Origin: Phycisphaera mikurensis NBRC 102666
GTDB taxonomy: Bacteria; Planctomycetota; Phycisphaerae; Phycisphaerales; SM1A02
Assembly (NCBI GenBank): GCA_945877905.1
Contig: CAMDUT010000002.1
Location: 1-45,515, forward strand
Reading direction: 5' to 3'
DNA length: 45,515 nt
The position numbers and the translations under genes were made by a program. A model generated the notes under the pieces. That model saw only the letters and a list, made by a program, of their open reading frames with translations, was not told the DNA's origin and did no database searches. The number at the start of each line of letters is the position of its first letter. The stretch's first letter is position 1. Of the stretch, positions 1 to 8,950 are shown piece after piece.

Positions 1-19
1 CCCCGGCCGAAGGCCGGGG
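1..19. terminator. GC-rich hairpin CCCCGGCC-GAA-GGCCGGGG, possible terminator downstream of the minus-strand protease
   Basis: Perfect 8-bp inverted repeat with 3-nt loop just past the stop of the minus-strand ORF; no clear U-tract; at window edge. Confidence 0.4.
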
Positions 20-50
20 GAGGGGGGTGTTCGTGGGTTTGATCGGCGGC

Positions 51-3000
51 TCAGGGGTTGACGCCGCCGCCACCGCCGAAGAAGTCGACCAGGATGCGCA
101 TGTCGAGCTGGTCATGGAGGACCGAGTAGCTGCCCGCCGCGAGCGCGCACGTGTAGATGCGCGCATAGATCTCGGTGCCGCCGCTGGAGGTCCGGCGGAG
201 GAAGTCCTTGTAGTCGCCCGGGAACTGCCCCGCGGCGGTCGAGTAGTTGCCGCCGCCGACCGCCACGCCAAGCGAGGTGTAGCCCGCGGCGATCCAGCGC
301 TTCTGCACCATGTTGTAGAAGTAGACGACCTCGATCACGGGCAAGCCCCATGACACGCGCGAGCCGGTGGTGAGGGTGAACCCGGTGACCAGCGACGGGT
401 CCTGCGGCGACGTCGTCGAGATCTGCAGGTCGGTCGTCGCGCCGCTCAGCGGGTAGAAGAGCGCCGTGCCGAAGCCCTGGCCGCGGTTGCCCGCGCGCTT
501 GCGGACCGAGGCGATCTGGAGCGCCACGCCGTCGAGCTCGCGAAGCGCGAAGGCCGAACCGGCGACGTAGGTGCCGGTGATCACGTCGAAGTCGACCGGG
601 TTGGCGCCCGAGAAGGCGTTCGCCACGATCCACGCCACCGTGTTGGGCGTGCGGGGGAAGCCGCCGATGCGCGCGGTGGTGCCGCCCGAGATGATGTCGC
701 CGTACTGCGGGCAGCCCTCGGGATATCCCGGGTACACCTGGGTTCCGTACGGCAGACCGCACGGCTGGTAGTAGTTGCCGACGGCCGTGAGCGCCGTGGT
801 GAGGTCCGTGGGCGGCAGCGACGTCCCGAAGAACGCCTCCGAGAAGCCCTGCAGGCACGCGCACCAACCGGCGATGATCGCGCACGCCGGGCTGGTTCCC
901 TCGAACCCCGAGCCCGAGGTGTAGGAGCGCAGCTTGTTCTGCGTGAGCGCCTGCACTGCCGGGGGATCGGTGGGGTCCGACGGCGGGTTCGCGCCGTTGA
1001 AGAGGTCGCCGTAGCCGAGCGTGGCGACGCCCGCGCCCCACGCCGACACGGTGGACGCCGCGCCGAAGTTCGACTGCTGGAATCGGCAGTAGTAGTAGCC
1101 CGGCAGGCCACCGGGGACCGCGGAGAAGGTCGGCGCGGTGCCGACGCGGTAGCCGGGCCAGCAGGCGCTGGCCACGATCGCGCCGTTGCCCGGCGCGCCC
1201 GCGATGATCTCTGAGCTCGTGTTGCCGGCGCTCACGACGGTCGTGATGCCCGCCGTGGTGGCGATGCCCACCAGCACGTCGACCGTCGGGTTCGCGAGGA
1301 TCGTGTTGCCGTCGATGCCGATCGGCAGGCAGATGACGTCGCCCTCGACGAGGTCGATGATCGCGTTGGTCATCGCGGACTCGAGGCGCTCGCCCTCCTC
1401 GATGCTGACCGAGGGGTAGAAGCGCAGGGTCGCGCCGTTGGCGATGCCGGTGATGCCGAAGTCGTTGTCCTCGGCGCCGATGACGCCCAGCACGGCGGTT
1501 CCGTGGTTCGGGTCGATCGGGTCCTGGTCGAGCAGGATGATCGTCTGGTTGGGCTCCGGCACCACCACGTTGATCAGGTCCTCATGGTCGACGTAGGCGC
1601 TGAGGTCGATGACCGCCACGGTGACGCCCTGTCCGCGACCGCGCGTGGCGGGGTCGATGGCCAGCGAGGCAAGCGCGTTGTCGAAGGCCTCCATGTCGAG
1701 GCCGCCGCCGCGGTAGCCGGAGTTGATGCCCGCGAGCGTGCCGAGGTTGCCCTGCGAATTGGTGCGCGTCGGGTCAGCGAGCAGCGGGTCGTAGCTCGGC
1801 TGCGTCGGCGGGGGCACCGGATAGGCGAGCGGCGGCGGCGCGAACGGCTCGATGACCGGCTGCCCGACGGTGTAGACCTGGTAGCCGCGGGCGTTGCCCG
1901 GGCCGGTGACCGGGTCGATGACGCGTCCGCCGGTCAGCAGCGGGGTGGTGTCGTTGAGCCCGTTGGGGAAGTTGAGGTTCGGGAACACGCCGGGCGTCGA
2001 TGGCAGCACGCCGGTGGCGCACGGCGAACCGAAGACCGGGTCGGTCTCGGCGTTGTTCGCGATGGCGACGCAGTTGTCGTCCCAGCCGACCAGGCAGCAT
2101 GCCGGGTCGGTGCGGCACACGTAGACGCAGCAGGTGACCTGGTTGCAGCCGCCGAGCGGGTGCGGCGTGAAGCAGCCCGCCGTGAGGAGGGCGCCCGCGC
2201 CCTCGAGGCTCGGGTCGGCAAGCGCCGATTGCGGGACGCCCGTCGAGGGGTCCGCCTCGTCGAGGATGGTGCCATTGGGGTAGGGGACCGCATCGAGCGT
2301 GTCGGTGCCCGCGACGAACGCGCCCGTGGCGCCGTTGATCGTGTAGGTCATCAGGCCGTACGACAGGTCGTTGGCCGTGTTCGGGGTGATGACCTGGCCC
2401 TGGATCAGGACGTCGCCGCCGGCGCCGCCCGGCGGCACGATGGTGCCGCGCATCGCGAAGCACGGGTCGTACTTGTACTGCTGGGGCACCGAGGGCTGGT
2501 CGCCCGCCTGCGGCCCGCCGGCGTCGTAGACGCTGCTGTACACGGCGCAGAGCACGTTGGCGTAGGTCGCGCAGATCGCGTCCCAGCCCTGGCCCTGCTC
2601 CTCGTCGGCGCAGTTGGGAAGGCAGCCCGCGATCAGGTTGCAGCACGCGGTGTGGTTGCAGCCGAAGCGGCACGTGGGGGCCTGGCCCGCGGGGTTGGTG
2701 CAGCCGCCCACGTCGTTGCAGGCGCCGCCTCCGCCGAGCGCGGAGCAGCGGTTGTTCGGCGGGCCCTGGGGCGGGACGCTGGCGGTGTAGCAGTTGTTGA
2801 TTCCGGTGACCAGGCCGCTGTCGGGGCCGGCCACGCCGCAACCGTACTGGGTGGAGAAGTTCTGGCGATGCTGCTCGGGCGTGCGCTGGATGTCCACGTA
2901 CTCGACGATGTCGAGGTCATTGAACGCCTTGGCCGCGGCGAGGAGGTTGTCGGGGCTGACGTCGACGTAGACGATGCCCGCGAGGTCGGCGGCCTGCGTG

Positions 3001-3491
3001 CCGCTGCGAGTCTCGGCGCGGCGCTCGAGCTGGCGGAGTTCGGAGGCGCTCCGGCGCGTGAGCGACCGCACCGTGCCGCCGAAGTTCTTGAGGATCTCGG
3101 CGACCACCTCGACGGGCTTGCCGTCGCGGTCACGCACGGTCTCCGCGGGCATCACGTCCGCGCGGTACTTCAGGTCGTCGCGGAACTTGACCACCAGGCG
3201 GCCGTTCCACGTGGGGCGGCCCGTCAGCGGGTGCGAGGGCAGCTGCAGCCGCGACGAACTGACCTTCGGCATCGGCGTGCGCGGCGTGAGCCCGGCCGTG
3301 TTCGCGGTGCCTCCCGTCGCGAGCGTCGTCGAAGGGGTCGACGCGTCGCCCGGCAAGCCCGCCGGGGCGCGTTCGGGCTTCATCATGGTGCCTTCGGGGC
3401 GGCCCTTGGCGGGAGGAGCGATCGGCGTCGCGGCAAGGAGCCCGGTCAGGAGTCCGGCAGCGCAGAGCGTCGAGGCAATTCGGGTCAGCAT
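51..3491 (-). CDS. Secreted S8 (subtilisin-like) serine peptidase with Cys-rich insertions
   Basis: Signal peptide MLTRIASTLCAAGLLTGLLAATPIA; motifs VTVAVIDLSAYVDHEDL (Asp), NHGTAVLGVIGA (His), GFEGTSPACAIIAG (Ser). Start chosen at internal Met (ORF opens at 3521). Confidence 0.85.
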   Translation of the reverse strand: MLTRIASTLCAAGLLTGLLAATPIAPPAKGRPEGTMMKPERAPAGLPGDASTPSTTLATGGTANTAGLTPRTPMPKVSSSRLQLPSHPLTGRPTWNGRLVVKFRDDLKYRADVMPAETVRDRDGKPVEVVAEILKNFGGTVRSLTRRSASELRQLERRAETRSGTQAADLAGIVYVDVSPDNLLAAAKAFNDLDIVEYVDIQRTPEQHRQNFSTQYGCGVAGPDSGLVTGINNCYTASVPPQGPPNNRCSALGGGGACNDVGGCTNPAGQAPTCRFGCNHTACCNLIAGCLPNCADEEQGQGWDAICATYANVLCAVYSSVYDAGGPQAGDQPSVPQQYKYDPCFAMRGTIVPPGGAGGDVLIQGQVITPNTANDLSYGLMTYTINGATGAFVAGTDTLDAVPYPNGTILDEADPSTGVPQSALADPSLEGAGALLTAGCFTPHPLGGCNQVTCCVYVCRTDPACCLVGWDDNCVAIANNAETDPVFGSPCATGVLPSTPGVFPNLNFPNGLNDTTPLLTGGRVIDPVTGPGNARGYQVYTVGQPVIEPFAPPPLAYPVPPPTQPSYDPLLADPTRTNSQGNLGTLAGINSGYRGGGLDMEAFDNALASLAIDPATRGRGQGVTVAVIDLSAYVDHEDLINVVVPEPNQTIILLDQDPIDPNHGTAVLGVIGAEDNDFGITGIANGATLRFYPSVSIEEGERLESAMTNAIIDLVEGDVICLPIGIDGNTILANPTVDVLVGIATTAGITTVVSAGNTSSEIIAGAPGNGAIVASACWPGYRVGTAPTFSAVPGGLPGYYYCRFQQSNFGAASTVSAWGAGVATLGYGDLFNGANPPSDPTDPPAVQALTQNKLRSYTSGSGFEGTSPACAIIAGWCACLQGFSEAFFGTSLPPTDLTTALTAVGNYYQPCGLPYGTQVYPGYPEGCPQYGDIISGGTTARIGGFPRTPNTVAWIVANAFSGANPVDFDVITGTYVAGSAFALRELDGVALQIASVRKRAGNRGQGFGTALFYPLSGATTDLQISTTSPQDPSLVTGFTLTTGSRVSWGLPVIEVVYFYNMVQKRWIAAGYTSLGVAVGGGNYSTAAGQFPGDYKDFLRRTSSGGTEIYARIYTCALAAGSYSVLHDQLDMRILVDFFGGGGGVNP

Positions 3492-3533
3492 GTGAGGTCC
3501 AAGTCTTGGCACTTCTGGCATACAACACAGCGC

Positions 3534-3557
3534 GGTCGCAGGGGCGCCCCTGCGACC
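3534..3557. repeat. Perfect 24-bp palindrome GGTCGCAGGGGC|GCCCCTGCGACC
   Basis: Direct reading; intergenic between purD and the S8 protease gene. Confidence 0.9.
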
Positions 3558-3620
3558 ACGGACAGTCCATACGGAAGTTACCCGGCCCTTGTTGCGGGAG
3601 CAACTTCGGGAACCGCGTGT

Positions 3621-4973
3621 TCAGGCGGTTTGGGCGCCCGCGACCGAGCCCGCCGCCGCGGCCGGCAGGACCCGATGCCCGATATCCCGTCGGAAGAACG
3701 CGCCCGTGAAATGGATGCGCCCTGCGGCCTCGGTGGCAAGGTCCCGCGCACGTTGCAGGGAGCCGGCCAGTGCGGTCACGCCCAGGACCCGGCCGCCGGC
3801 GGTCACGGGTCGGCCGTCGGTGCCCGGGGCCGTCCCGGCGTGGAACACGATCACCTGTTCGCCCGCCCCCGCGCACCGCTCGGCGTCCTCGATCCCGTGG
3901 ATCGCGTGGCCCGTCGTGACGGCGCCGGGGTACCCCGCGCTGCAGACCACCACGCAGCATGCCGCGCGGGGGTCGAAGTCGATGCCCGCGGCGTCCAGCT
4001 CTCCGCCGGCCGTCCGCCAGAGGATCTCGACCAGGTCGCCCTGGAGGCGCGGCATGATCGACTGGGTCTCGGGGTCGCCGAACCGGGTGTTGAACTCGAG
4101 CACCTTGGGGCCGCCGGGCGTCAGCATCATGCCGGCGTAGAGCACGCCGCGGAACTCGATGCCGTCGCGGCGCAGGGCGTCCACGGTCGGCACCAGCACG
4201 TCGCGGCCGATCGACTCCATGACGCCCTCGGTGGCGAGCGGCGTGGGGCAGTAGGACCCCATGCCGCCGGTGTTCGGTCCCGTGTCGCCCTCGCCCACCT
4301 GCTTGTGGTCCTGGCACGGGTCGAGCACGGTGATGGTGCGCCCGTCGACCAGCGCCAGCACGCTCATCTCCTGCCCGGACAGGCGCTCCTCGATGACGAC
4401 GGTGGTGCCCGCGTCGCCGAACGCGCGCGAGCGCATGCATGCCTCGAGCGCCGCGACGGCCTGCGCGGCGTCGTCGCACACCGTGACGCCCTTGCCGGCG
4501 CACAGCCCCGCCGCCTTCACGACCATGGGCACGTCGCGCGCCTGCACGTAGGTCTTCGCCTGCTCGAGGTTGGTGAACGAACGGCCGTCGGCGGTCGGCA
4601 CGTTGGCCTGCCGCATGACCTGCTTCGCGAACGCCTTGTCGAACTCGAGCCGTGCGGCGTCCTTCAAGGGACCGAAGACGCGGCGCCCGGGCGCCTGCAG
4701 GTCGTCGACGATGCCTTCCGAGAGCGGCACCTCGGGCCCGACGACGACGAGGTGGACCTCGTTGCGGTCGAGCCACGACTTCAGGAAGAACCGTTCGCGC
4801 GGCGTGAACGGCGCGGGGCAGGTGGTGCCCAGCGCGAGGATGCCGGCGTTGGCGTCGGGCTGCACCCAGAGCGTGCCGAGCCGCCGTGACTGCGCCAGCT
4901 TCCACGCGAGCGCGTGCTCGCGCCCGCCGGTACCGATGAGGAGCACGTTGCAGCGGTCGGGCAGGGTGGTCAT
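3621..4973 (-). CDS. purD: Phosphoribosylamine--glycine ligase
   Basis: NVLLIGTGGREHALAWKLAQS, KAAGLCAGKGVTVCDD, GPNTGGMGSYCPTPL, RFGDPETQSIMPRL motifs. Confidence 0.97.
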   Translation of the reverse strand: MTTLPDRCNVLLIGTGGREHALAWKLAQSRRLGTLWVQPDANAGILALGTTCPAPFTPRERFFLKSWLDRNEVHLVVVGPEVPLSEGIVDDLQAPGRRVFGPLKDAARLEFDKAFAKQVMRQANVPTADGRSFTNLEQAKTYVQARDVPMVVKAAGLCAGKGVTVCDDAAQAVAALEACMRSRAFGDAGTTVVIEERLSGQEMSVLALVDGRTITVLDPCQDHKQVGEGDTGPNTGGMGSYCPTPLATEGVMESIGRDVLVPTVDALRRDGIEFRGVLYAGMMLTPGGPKVLEFNTRFGDPETQSIMPRLQGDLVEILWRTAGGELDAAGIDFDPRAACCVVVCSAGYPGAVTTGHAIHGIEDAERCAGAGEQVIVFHAGTAPGTDGRPVTAGGRVLGVTALAGSLQRARDLATEAAGRIHFTGAFFRRDIGHRVLPAAAAGSVAGAQTA

Positions 4974-5094
4974 GGTTCGTCGGGGCGGCGTCCGGGGGCG
5001 AGGGAACGACCGAGTCTAGCGGAGTTTCTGCTACCCTCCGCCGCCCCGGCCGGGCGCGATCCGTCGCGCCCACGAGTCCGCCGCAAGGAGATCC

Positions 5095-6570
5095 ATGACC
5101 ATGCGAAGCGTCCGCGCGATCGCCCTCACCGCCGCACTGACCTGCGTGGCCGCCCCGGCGGCGCCCGCGCGCGCCGACGACCGTGCGGCCGTGACCGCCC
5201 TGAACGCGCCCATGAAGAGCGTGCAGGACGAGAGCAAGAGCTGGCGGATGGTCTTCGAGGCCTGCGCGGCCATGACCGCCCCGCCCGTCAAGGCCGAGGA
5301 GCTCGACGCGCTCGCCGTCTGGCCGGGCATGCAGGGCTGGGACCAGGTGAAGGCGTGGGCGGCGGCGAACGGGCCGGTGCGCGAGGCGCTCATGAACGCC
5401 CAGAAGCGACGCGTGTTCGGCGCGCCCTATGGCCGGGGCTCGGTGCCTCCGGCGATGGTCGAGAAGGGCCTGTACGTCGGCATCGGCGACGGGGTGAAGG
5501 TCAGCGTGGCCGAGCCGCGCTACCTGCGCGTCCTCGACCTCATGACCGGGTACGTCACGGCAGAGATGTACCGGCTCGGCGAGGAGGGCAAGTTCGACGA
5601 GGCATTCGACCTCGGCATCGCCACGCTGCGCGTCCTCCGGCAGGTGGCCGACCAGTACCTCCTCGAGGAGAAGTCGTGGGCGCTGTCTGAGATGTGCGAC
5701 CTGTGCTCGGTGCAGCGCGACGTGCTGCAGACGTTCCTCGACAAGGTCCCGGCGGCGACGCTGAAGCGCGTCGCGAAGTCGGGCTACCCGATGGTCCACC
5801 CGTCCGACAGCGAGCGCCTGCGCCGGCTCGAGATGCCCGAGGGCGACCGCGTGCTCGCCGAGGCCATGCTGCTGCAGCTGTTCGATTCGCGCGGACAGCC
5901 CGATTCCTCGAAGTTCGCCTCGACCATGGGCGACCTGCAGGCGCGCGAGGAGCCGCTGGGCGCCTTCGGGGCGGCCCGCCGCTGGCAGTCCATCGCGCAG
6001 GTGCACGGCTCGCTCGACCTCACGCGCAAGGCGCTCACCAACATCTACGACGACTGGTGGCGGCGCTGGCGCCTGGGCTACTACGAGGAGCAGCTGCAGA
6101 AGCCGACGAAGATCAGCGTGACCAACAAGGTCCGCTACGCGATGGTGCTGCTCATGGTGAAGGACCTCGAGCGCGTGTTCTTCCTGCGCCAGCGCCTGAA
6201 CGCCGAGCTCAACGGCACCGTGCTCGTGTTCGGCGTGTGCGCGAGCTACCGCGACGCGGGCTCGTGGCCGCGCGGCATCGACACGACGTACACGCAGTAC
6301 ACGGTGAAGCGCTTCGACCGCGACCCGTGGAACCCCGAGTGGGCCAAGGGCGCGGGCGACCGCTGGCAGTACGAGGTGCTCTCGAGCCCGCGGCCGATCG
6401 AGACCGACTTCGGCCGGCTCGAGGTGTCGGGCGCGCTCGTGTTCTCCTACGGCGCCGACAAGCAGGACGGCCGCGCCGCGAAGGCGACGATGGACGGCGT
6501 GTCGGGCGACCTGGTGGTGTGGCCGGCGCTGCGCGCGCTGAGCCGCGCGCAGGGCCAGGGCGCGAAGTGA
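5095..6570 (+). CDS. Hypothetical secreted protein (491 aa)
   Basis: Signal peptide-like N-terminus, good SD (AAGGAG) upstream, consistent codon usage; no family recognised. Confidence 0.8.
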   Translation: MTMRSVRAIALTAALTCVAAPAAPARADDRAAVTALNAPMKSVQDESKSWRMVFEACAAMTAPPVKAEELDALAVWPGMQGWDQVKAWAAANGPVREALMNAQKRRVFGAPYGRGSVPPAMVEKGLYVGIGDGVKVSVAEPRYLRVLDLMTGYVTAEMYRLGEEGKFDEAFDLGIATLRVLRQVADQYLLEEKSWALSEMCDLCSVQRDVLQTFLDKVPAATLKRVAKSGYPMVHPSDSERLRRLEMPEGDRVLAEAMLLQLFDSRGQPDSSKFASTMGDLQAREEPLGAFGAARRWQSIAQVHGSLDLTRKALTNIYDDWWRRWRLGYYEEQLQKPTKISVTNKVRYAMVLLMVKDLERVFFLRQRLNAELNGTVLVFGVCASYRDAGSWPRGIDTTYTQYTVKRFDRDPWNPEWAKGAGDRWQYEVLSSPRPIETDFGRLEVSGALVFSYGADKQDGRAAKATMDGVSGDLVVWPALRALSRAQGQGAK

Positions 6571-6598
6571 CGGCGGTCCAACGAAAGGAGCGGGCGAC

Positions 6599-7585
6599 GT
6601 GAGCGGAACCGAAGGCAGCGCCGAGCGCGTGGTGATCATCGGGAGCGGCCCCGCGGGCTGGACGGCGGCGATCTACGCCGCGCGCGCCAACCTGCGGCCC
6701 GTCGTGTACGTGGGCGTGCCCGCGACCAACCCCGCGCCGGTGCTTCCGGGCGGCCAGCTCATGCTCACCACCGAGGTCGAGAACTACCCGGGCTTCCCGC
6801 ACGGGGTGACCGGCCCCGACATGATGGCGAAGTTCCGCGAGCAGGCCGAGCGATTCGGCACGCGCGTGGTGGACGCGAACATCGAGAGGTGCGACTTCTC
6901 GCGGCGCCCGTTCGCGCTGACGGACTCCGACGGCAAGGCGGTCCACGCGCAGTCGGTGATCATCTCGACCGGGGCGACCGCCAACTGGCTCGGGCACCCG
7001 AACGAGCTCAGGCTCGCCATGAACGGCGGCGGCGTGAGCGCGTGCGCGGTGTGCGACGGCGCGCTTCCCGCGTACCGCAACCAGCCCCTCGCGGTGGTGG
7101 GCGGCGGCGACACCGCGATGGAGGAGACGAGCTACCTCACGAAGTTCGCGAGCAAGGTCTACGTCATCCACCGCCGCGACTCGCTGCGCGCGAGCAAGAG
7201 CATGCAGGACCGCGTCCTCTCGAACCCCAAGGTCGAGATGGTGTGGAACAGCGCCGTCGAGGACGTGGTGGGCGAGAAGCACCTCGAGGCCGTGGTCGTG
7301 AAGGACGTGAACACGGGCGCCACGCGCCGGCTCGACGTGAAGGGCCTCTTCATCGCGATCGGCCACTCGCCGGCGACCAGGTTCCTGCAGGGCTCGGGCA
7401 TCGAGTTCGACGCGAAGGGATACGTCATGCTGCGCACGCGCGGCTCGCAGACGAACGTCGAGGGAGTGTTCGCCGCGGGCGACGTCGCCGACCAGGTCTA
7501 CCGGCAGGCGATCACGGCGAGCGGCATGGGCTGCCAGGCCGCGATCGACTGCGAGCGCTGGCTGGCGGAGCAGGGCGTCCACTGA
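6599..7585 (+). CDS. trxB: Thioredoxin reductase
   Basis: GTG start after AAAGGAG; IIGSGPAGWTAAIYAARANL, redox CAVC, VVGGGDTAMEE, GVFAAGDVAD. Confidence 0.95.
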   Translation: MSGTEGSAERVVIIGSGPAGWTAAIYAARANLRPVVYVGVPATNPAPVLPGGQLMLTTEVENYPGFPHGVTGPDMMAKFREQAERFGTRVVDANIERCDFSRRPFALTDSDGKAVHAQSVIISTGATANWLGHPNELRLAMNGGGVSACAVCDGALPAYRNQPLAVVGGGDTAMEETSYLTKFASKVYVIHRRDSLRASKSMQDRVLSNPKVEMVWNSAVEDVVGEKHLEAVVVKDVNTGATRRLDVKGLFIAIGHSPATRFLQGSGIEFDAKGYVMLRTRGSQTNVEGVFAAGDVADQVYRQAITASGMGCQAAIDCERWLAEQGVH

Positions 7586-8895
7586 TGCCCGGCACGCTCG
7601 GCGCCAAGGAACGCTGGGTGGCCACGGGCTCGGTGGCGGCGCTCGTGGGGGGCATGGTGGTCGGCGAGGTGCTCCACAAGAACGGCGCGCAGGGGGTGGT
7701 GGGTGCGTTCTCGGTGGCGGGCGACCTGATGCTGGTGCGCCCGCTGATGATGCTGGTGCTGCCCCTGATCTTCACGAGCGTCGTGGCGGGAATCACGAGC
7801 CTCGGGGACCCGTCGCGGCTGGGCAGGCTCGGCCTCGCGACCGGCACGTACTTCCTGGTGACGATGCTGGTGGCGGCGACGCTGGGCGCGTCGCTCGTGA
7901 CGCTCGTGGGACCGGGGTTCGGGCTGTCGCCGGACGACGTGGCGGCGCTCACGAAGAGCGGCATCGAGCGGTTCGAGGCGGCGCCGAGGCTCACGCAGGC
8001 GGTGGCCGCCGGCGAGCAGGGGCTCGGCGCCGCGTGGCTCCAGATCGCGCGGCAGATGCTGCCCGCGAACCCGTTCGCCGCGATGGCCGAGGGGCAGCCG
8101 CTCGGGATGATCGTGTTCGCGATCGTGCTGGGGATCGCCATGGCGCTCTGCGGCGACGCGTGCGATGCCGCGATGCGCGTACTGAACGGGTTGAACGAGG
8201 CGCTCCTGCGCGCGGTGGGCTGGGTGATGTGGATCGTGCCCGTGGGTGCGTTCCTGCTGGTGGCGTCGAGCGTGGGCCGCGTGGGGCTCCGCGAGCTGCT
8301 GGGGCCGCTGGGGATGTACATGGCGGTGGTGATCGGCGGGCTGCTGCTCCACATGTTCGTGATCCTGCCGGCGCTGCAGTTCGCGCTCGGCGGGGGCAAC
8401 CCGTTCCGCTTCATGTGGCGCATGCGCGAGGCGCTGGCCACCGCGTTCGCCACCGCGAGCTCGAGCGCGACGCTTCCCGTGACCATCCGCGTGTGCGAGA
8501 CCGAGGGCGGCTGCTCCAAGCGCGCGACGCGGTTCTGCGCGCCGCTGGGGGCGACCCTGAACATGGACGGCACGGCGCTGTACGAGGCCGTGGCGGTGGT
8601 GTTCCTCTTCCAGCTCTACGGCGTGCAGCTGAGCTTCGGCGAGCTGGCCGTGGTGGTCGCCACCGCGACGCTCGCCGCGGTGGGCGCGGCGGGCATCCCG
8701 AGCGCGGGCCTCGTGACGATGGTGATCGTGATCACGGCGGTCAACGCGTCGCTCGGCAGCGAGAAGCTGCCGGTGGGCGCGATGGGCATCGTGATCGGCG
8801 TCGACCGGCTGCTCGACATGTGCCGCACGACGGTGAACGTGTGGGGCGACATGGGCGCGGCGCGCGTGATGACGCGCCTCGCGCCGGACGGGTAA
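7585..8895 (+). CDS. Dicarboxylate/amino acid:cation symporter (DAACS family)
   Basis: RPLMMLVLPLIFTSVVAGITSLGD, ATASSSATLPVTIRVCE, GATLNMDGTALYEAVAVVFL; start overlaps trxB stop (TGATG). Confidence 0.92.
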   Translation: MPGTLGAKERWVATGSVAALVGGMVVGEVLHKNGAQGVVGAFSVAGDLMLVRPLMMLVLPLIFTSVVAGITSLGDPSRLGRLGLATGTYFLVTMLVAATLGASLVTLVGPGFGLSPDDVAALTKSGIERFEAAPRLTQAVAAGEQGLGAAWLQIARQMLPANPFAAMAEGQPLGMIVFAIVLGIAMALCGDACDAAMRVLNGLNEALLRAVGWVMWIVPVGAFLLVASSVGRVGLRELLGPLGMYMAVVIGGLLLHMFVILPALQFALGGGNPFRFMWRMREALATAFATASSSATLPVTIRVCETEGGCSKRATRFCAPLGATLNMDGTALYEAVAVVFLFQLYGVQLSFGELAVVVATATLAAVGAAGIPSAGLVTMVIVITAVNASLGSEKLPVGAMGIVIGVDRLLDMCRTTVNVWGDMGAARVMTRLAPDG

Positions 8896-8950
8896 GTGGC
8901 GTCCCGGGCAACCCCGTACGACTTTATTGCGGACGTTGGCGTCGGTCGCG

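Noticed and set aside
1503-4889. 1128-aa plus-strand ORF antisense to the protease and purD
   Set aside because: Low-complexity Arg/Ala/Gly/Val-rich translation typical of wrong-frame GC-rich DNA; the opposite strand encodes recognisable proteins.
3130-6639. 1169-aa minus-strand ORF
   Set aside because: Frame-shifted shadow of the protease/purD and antisense to the 5095 gene; no coherent domains.
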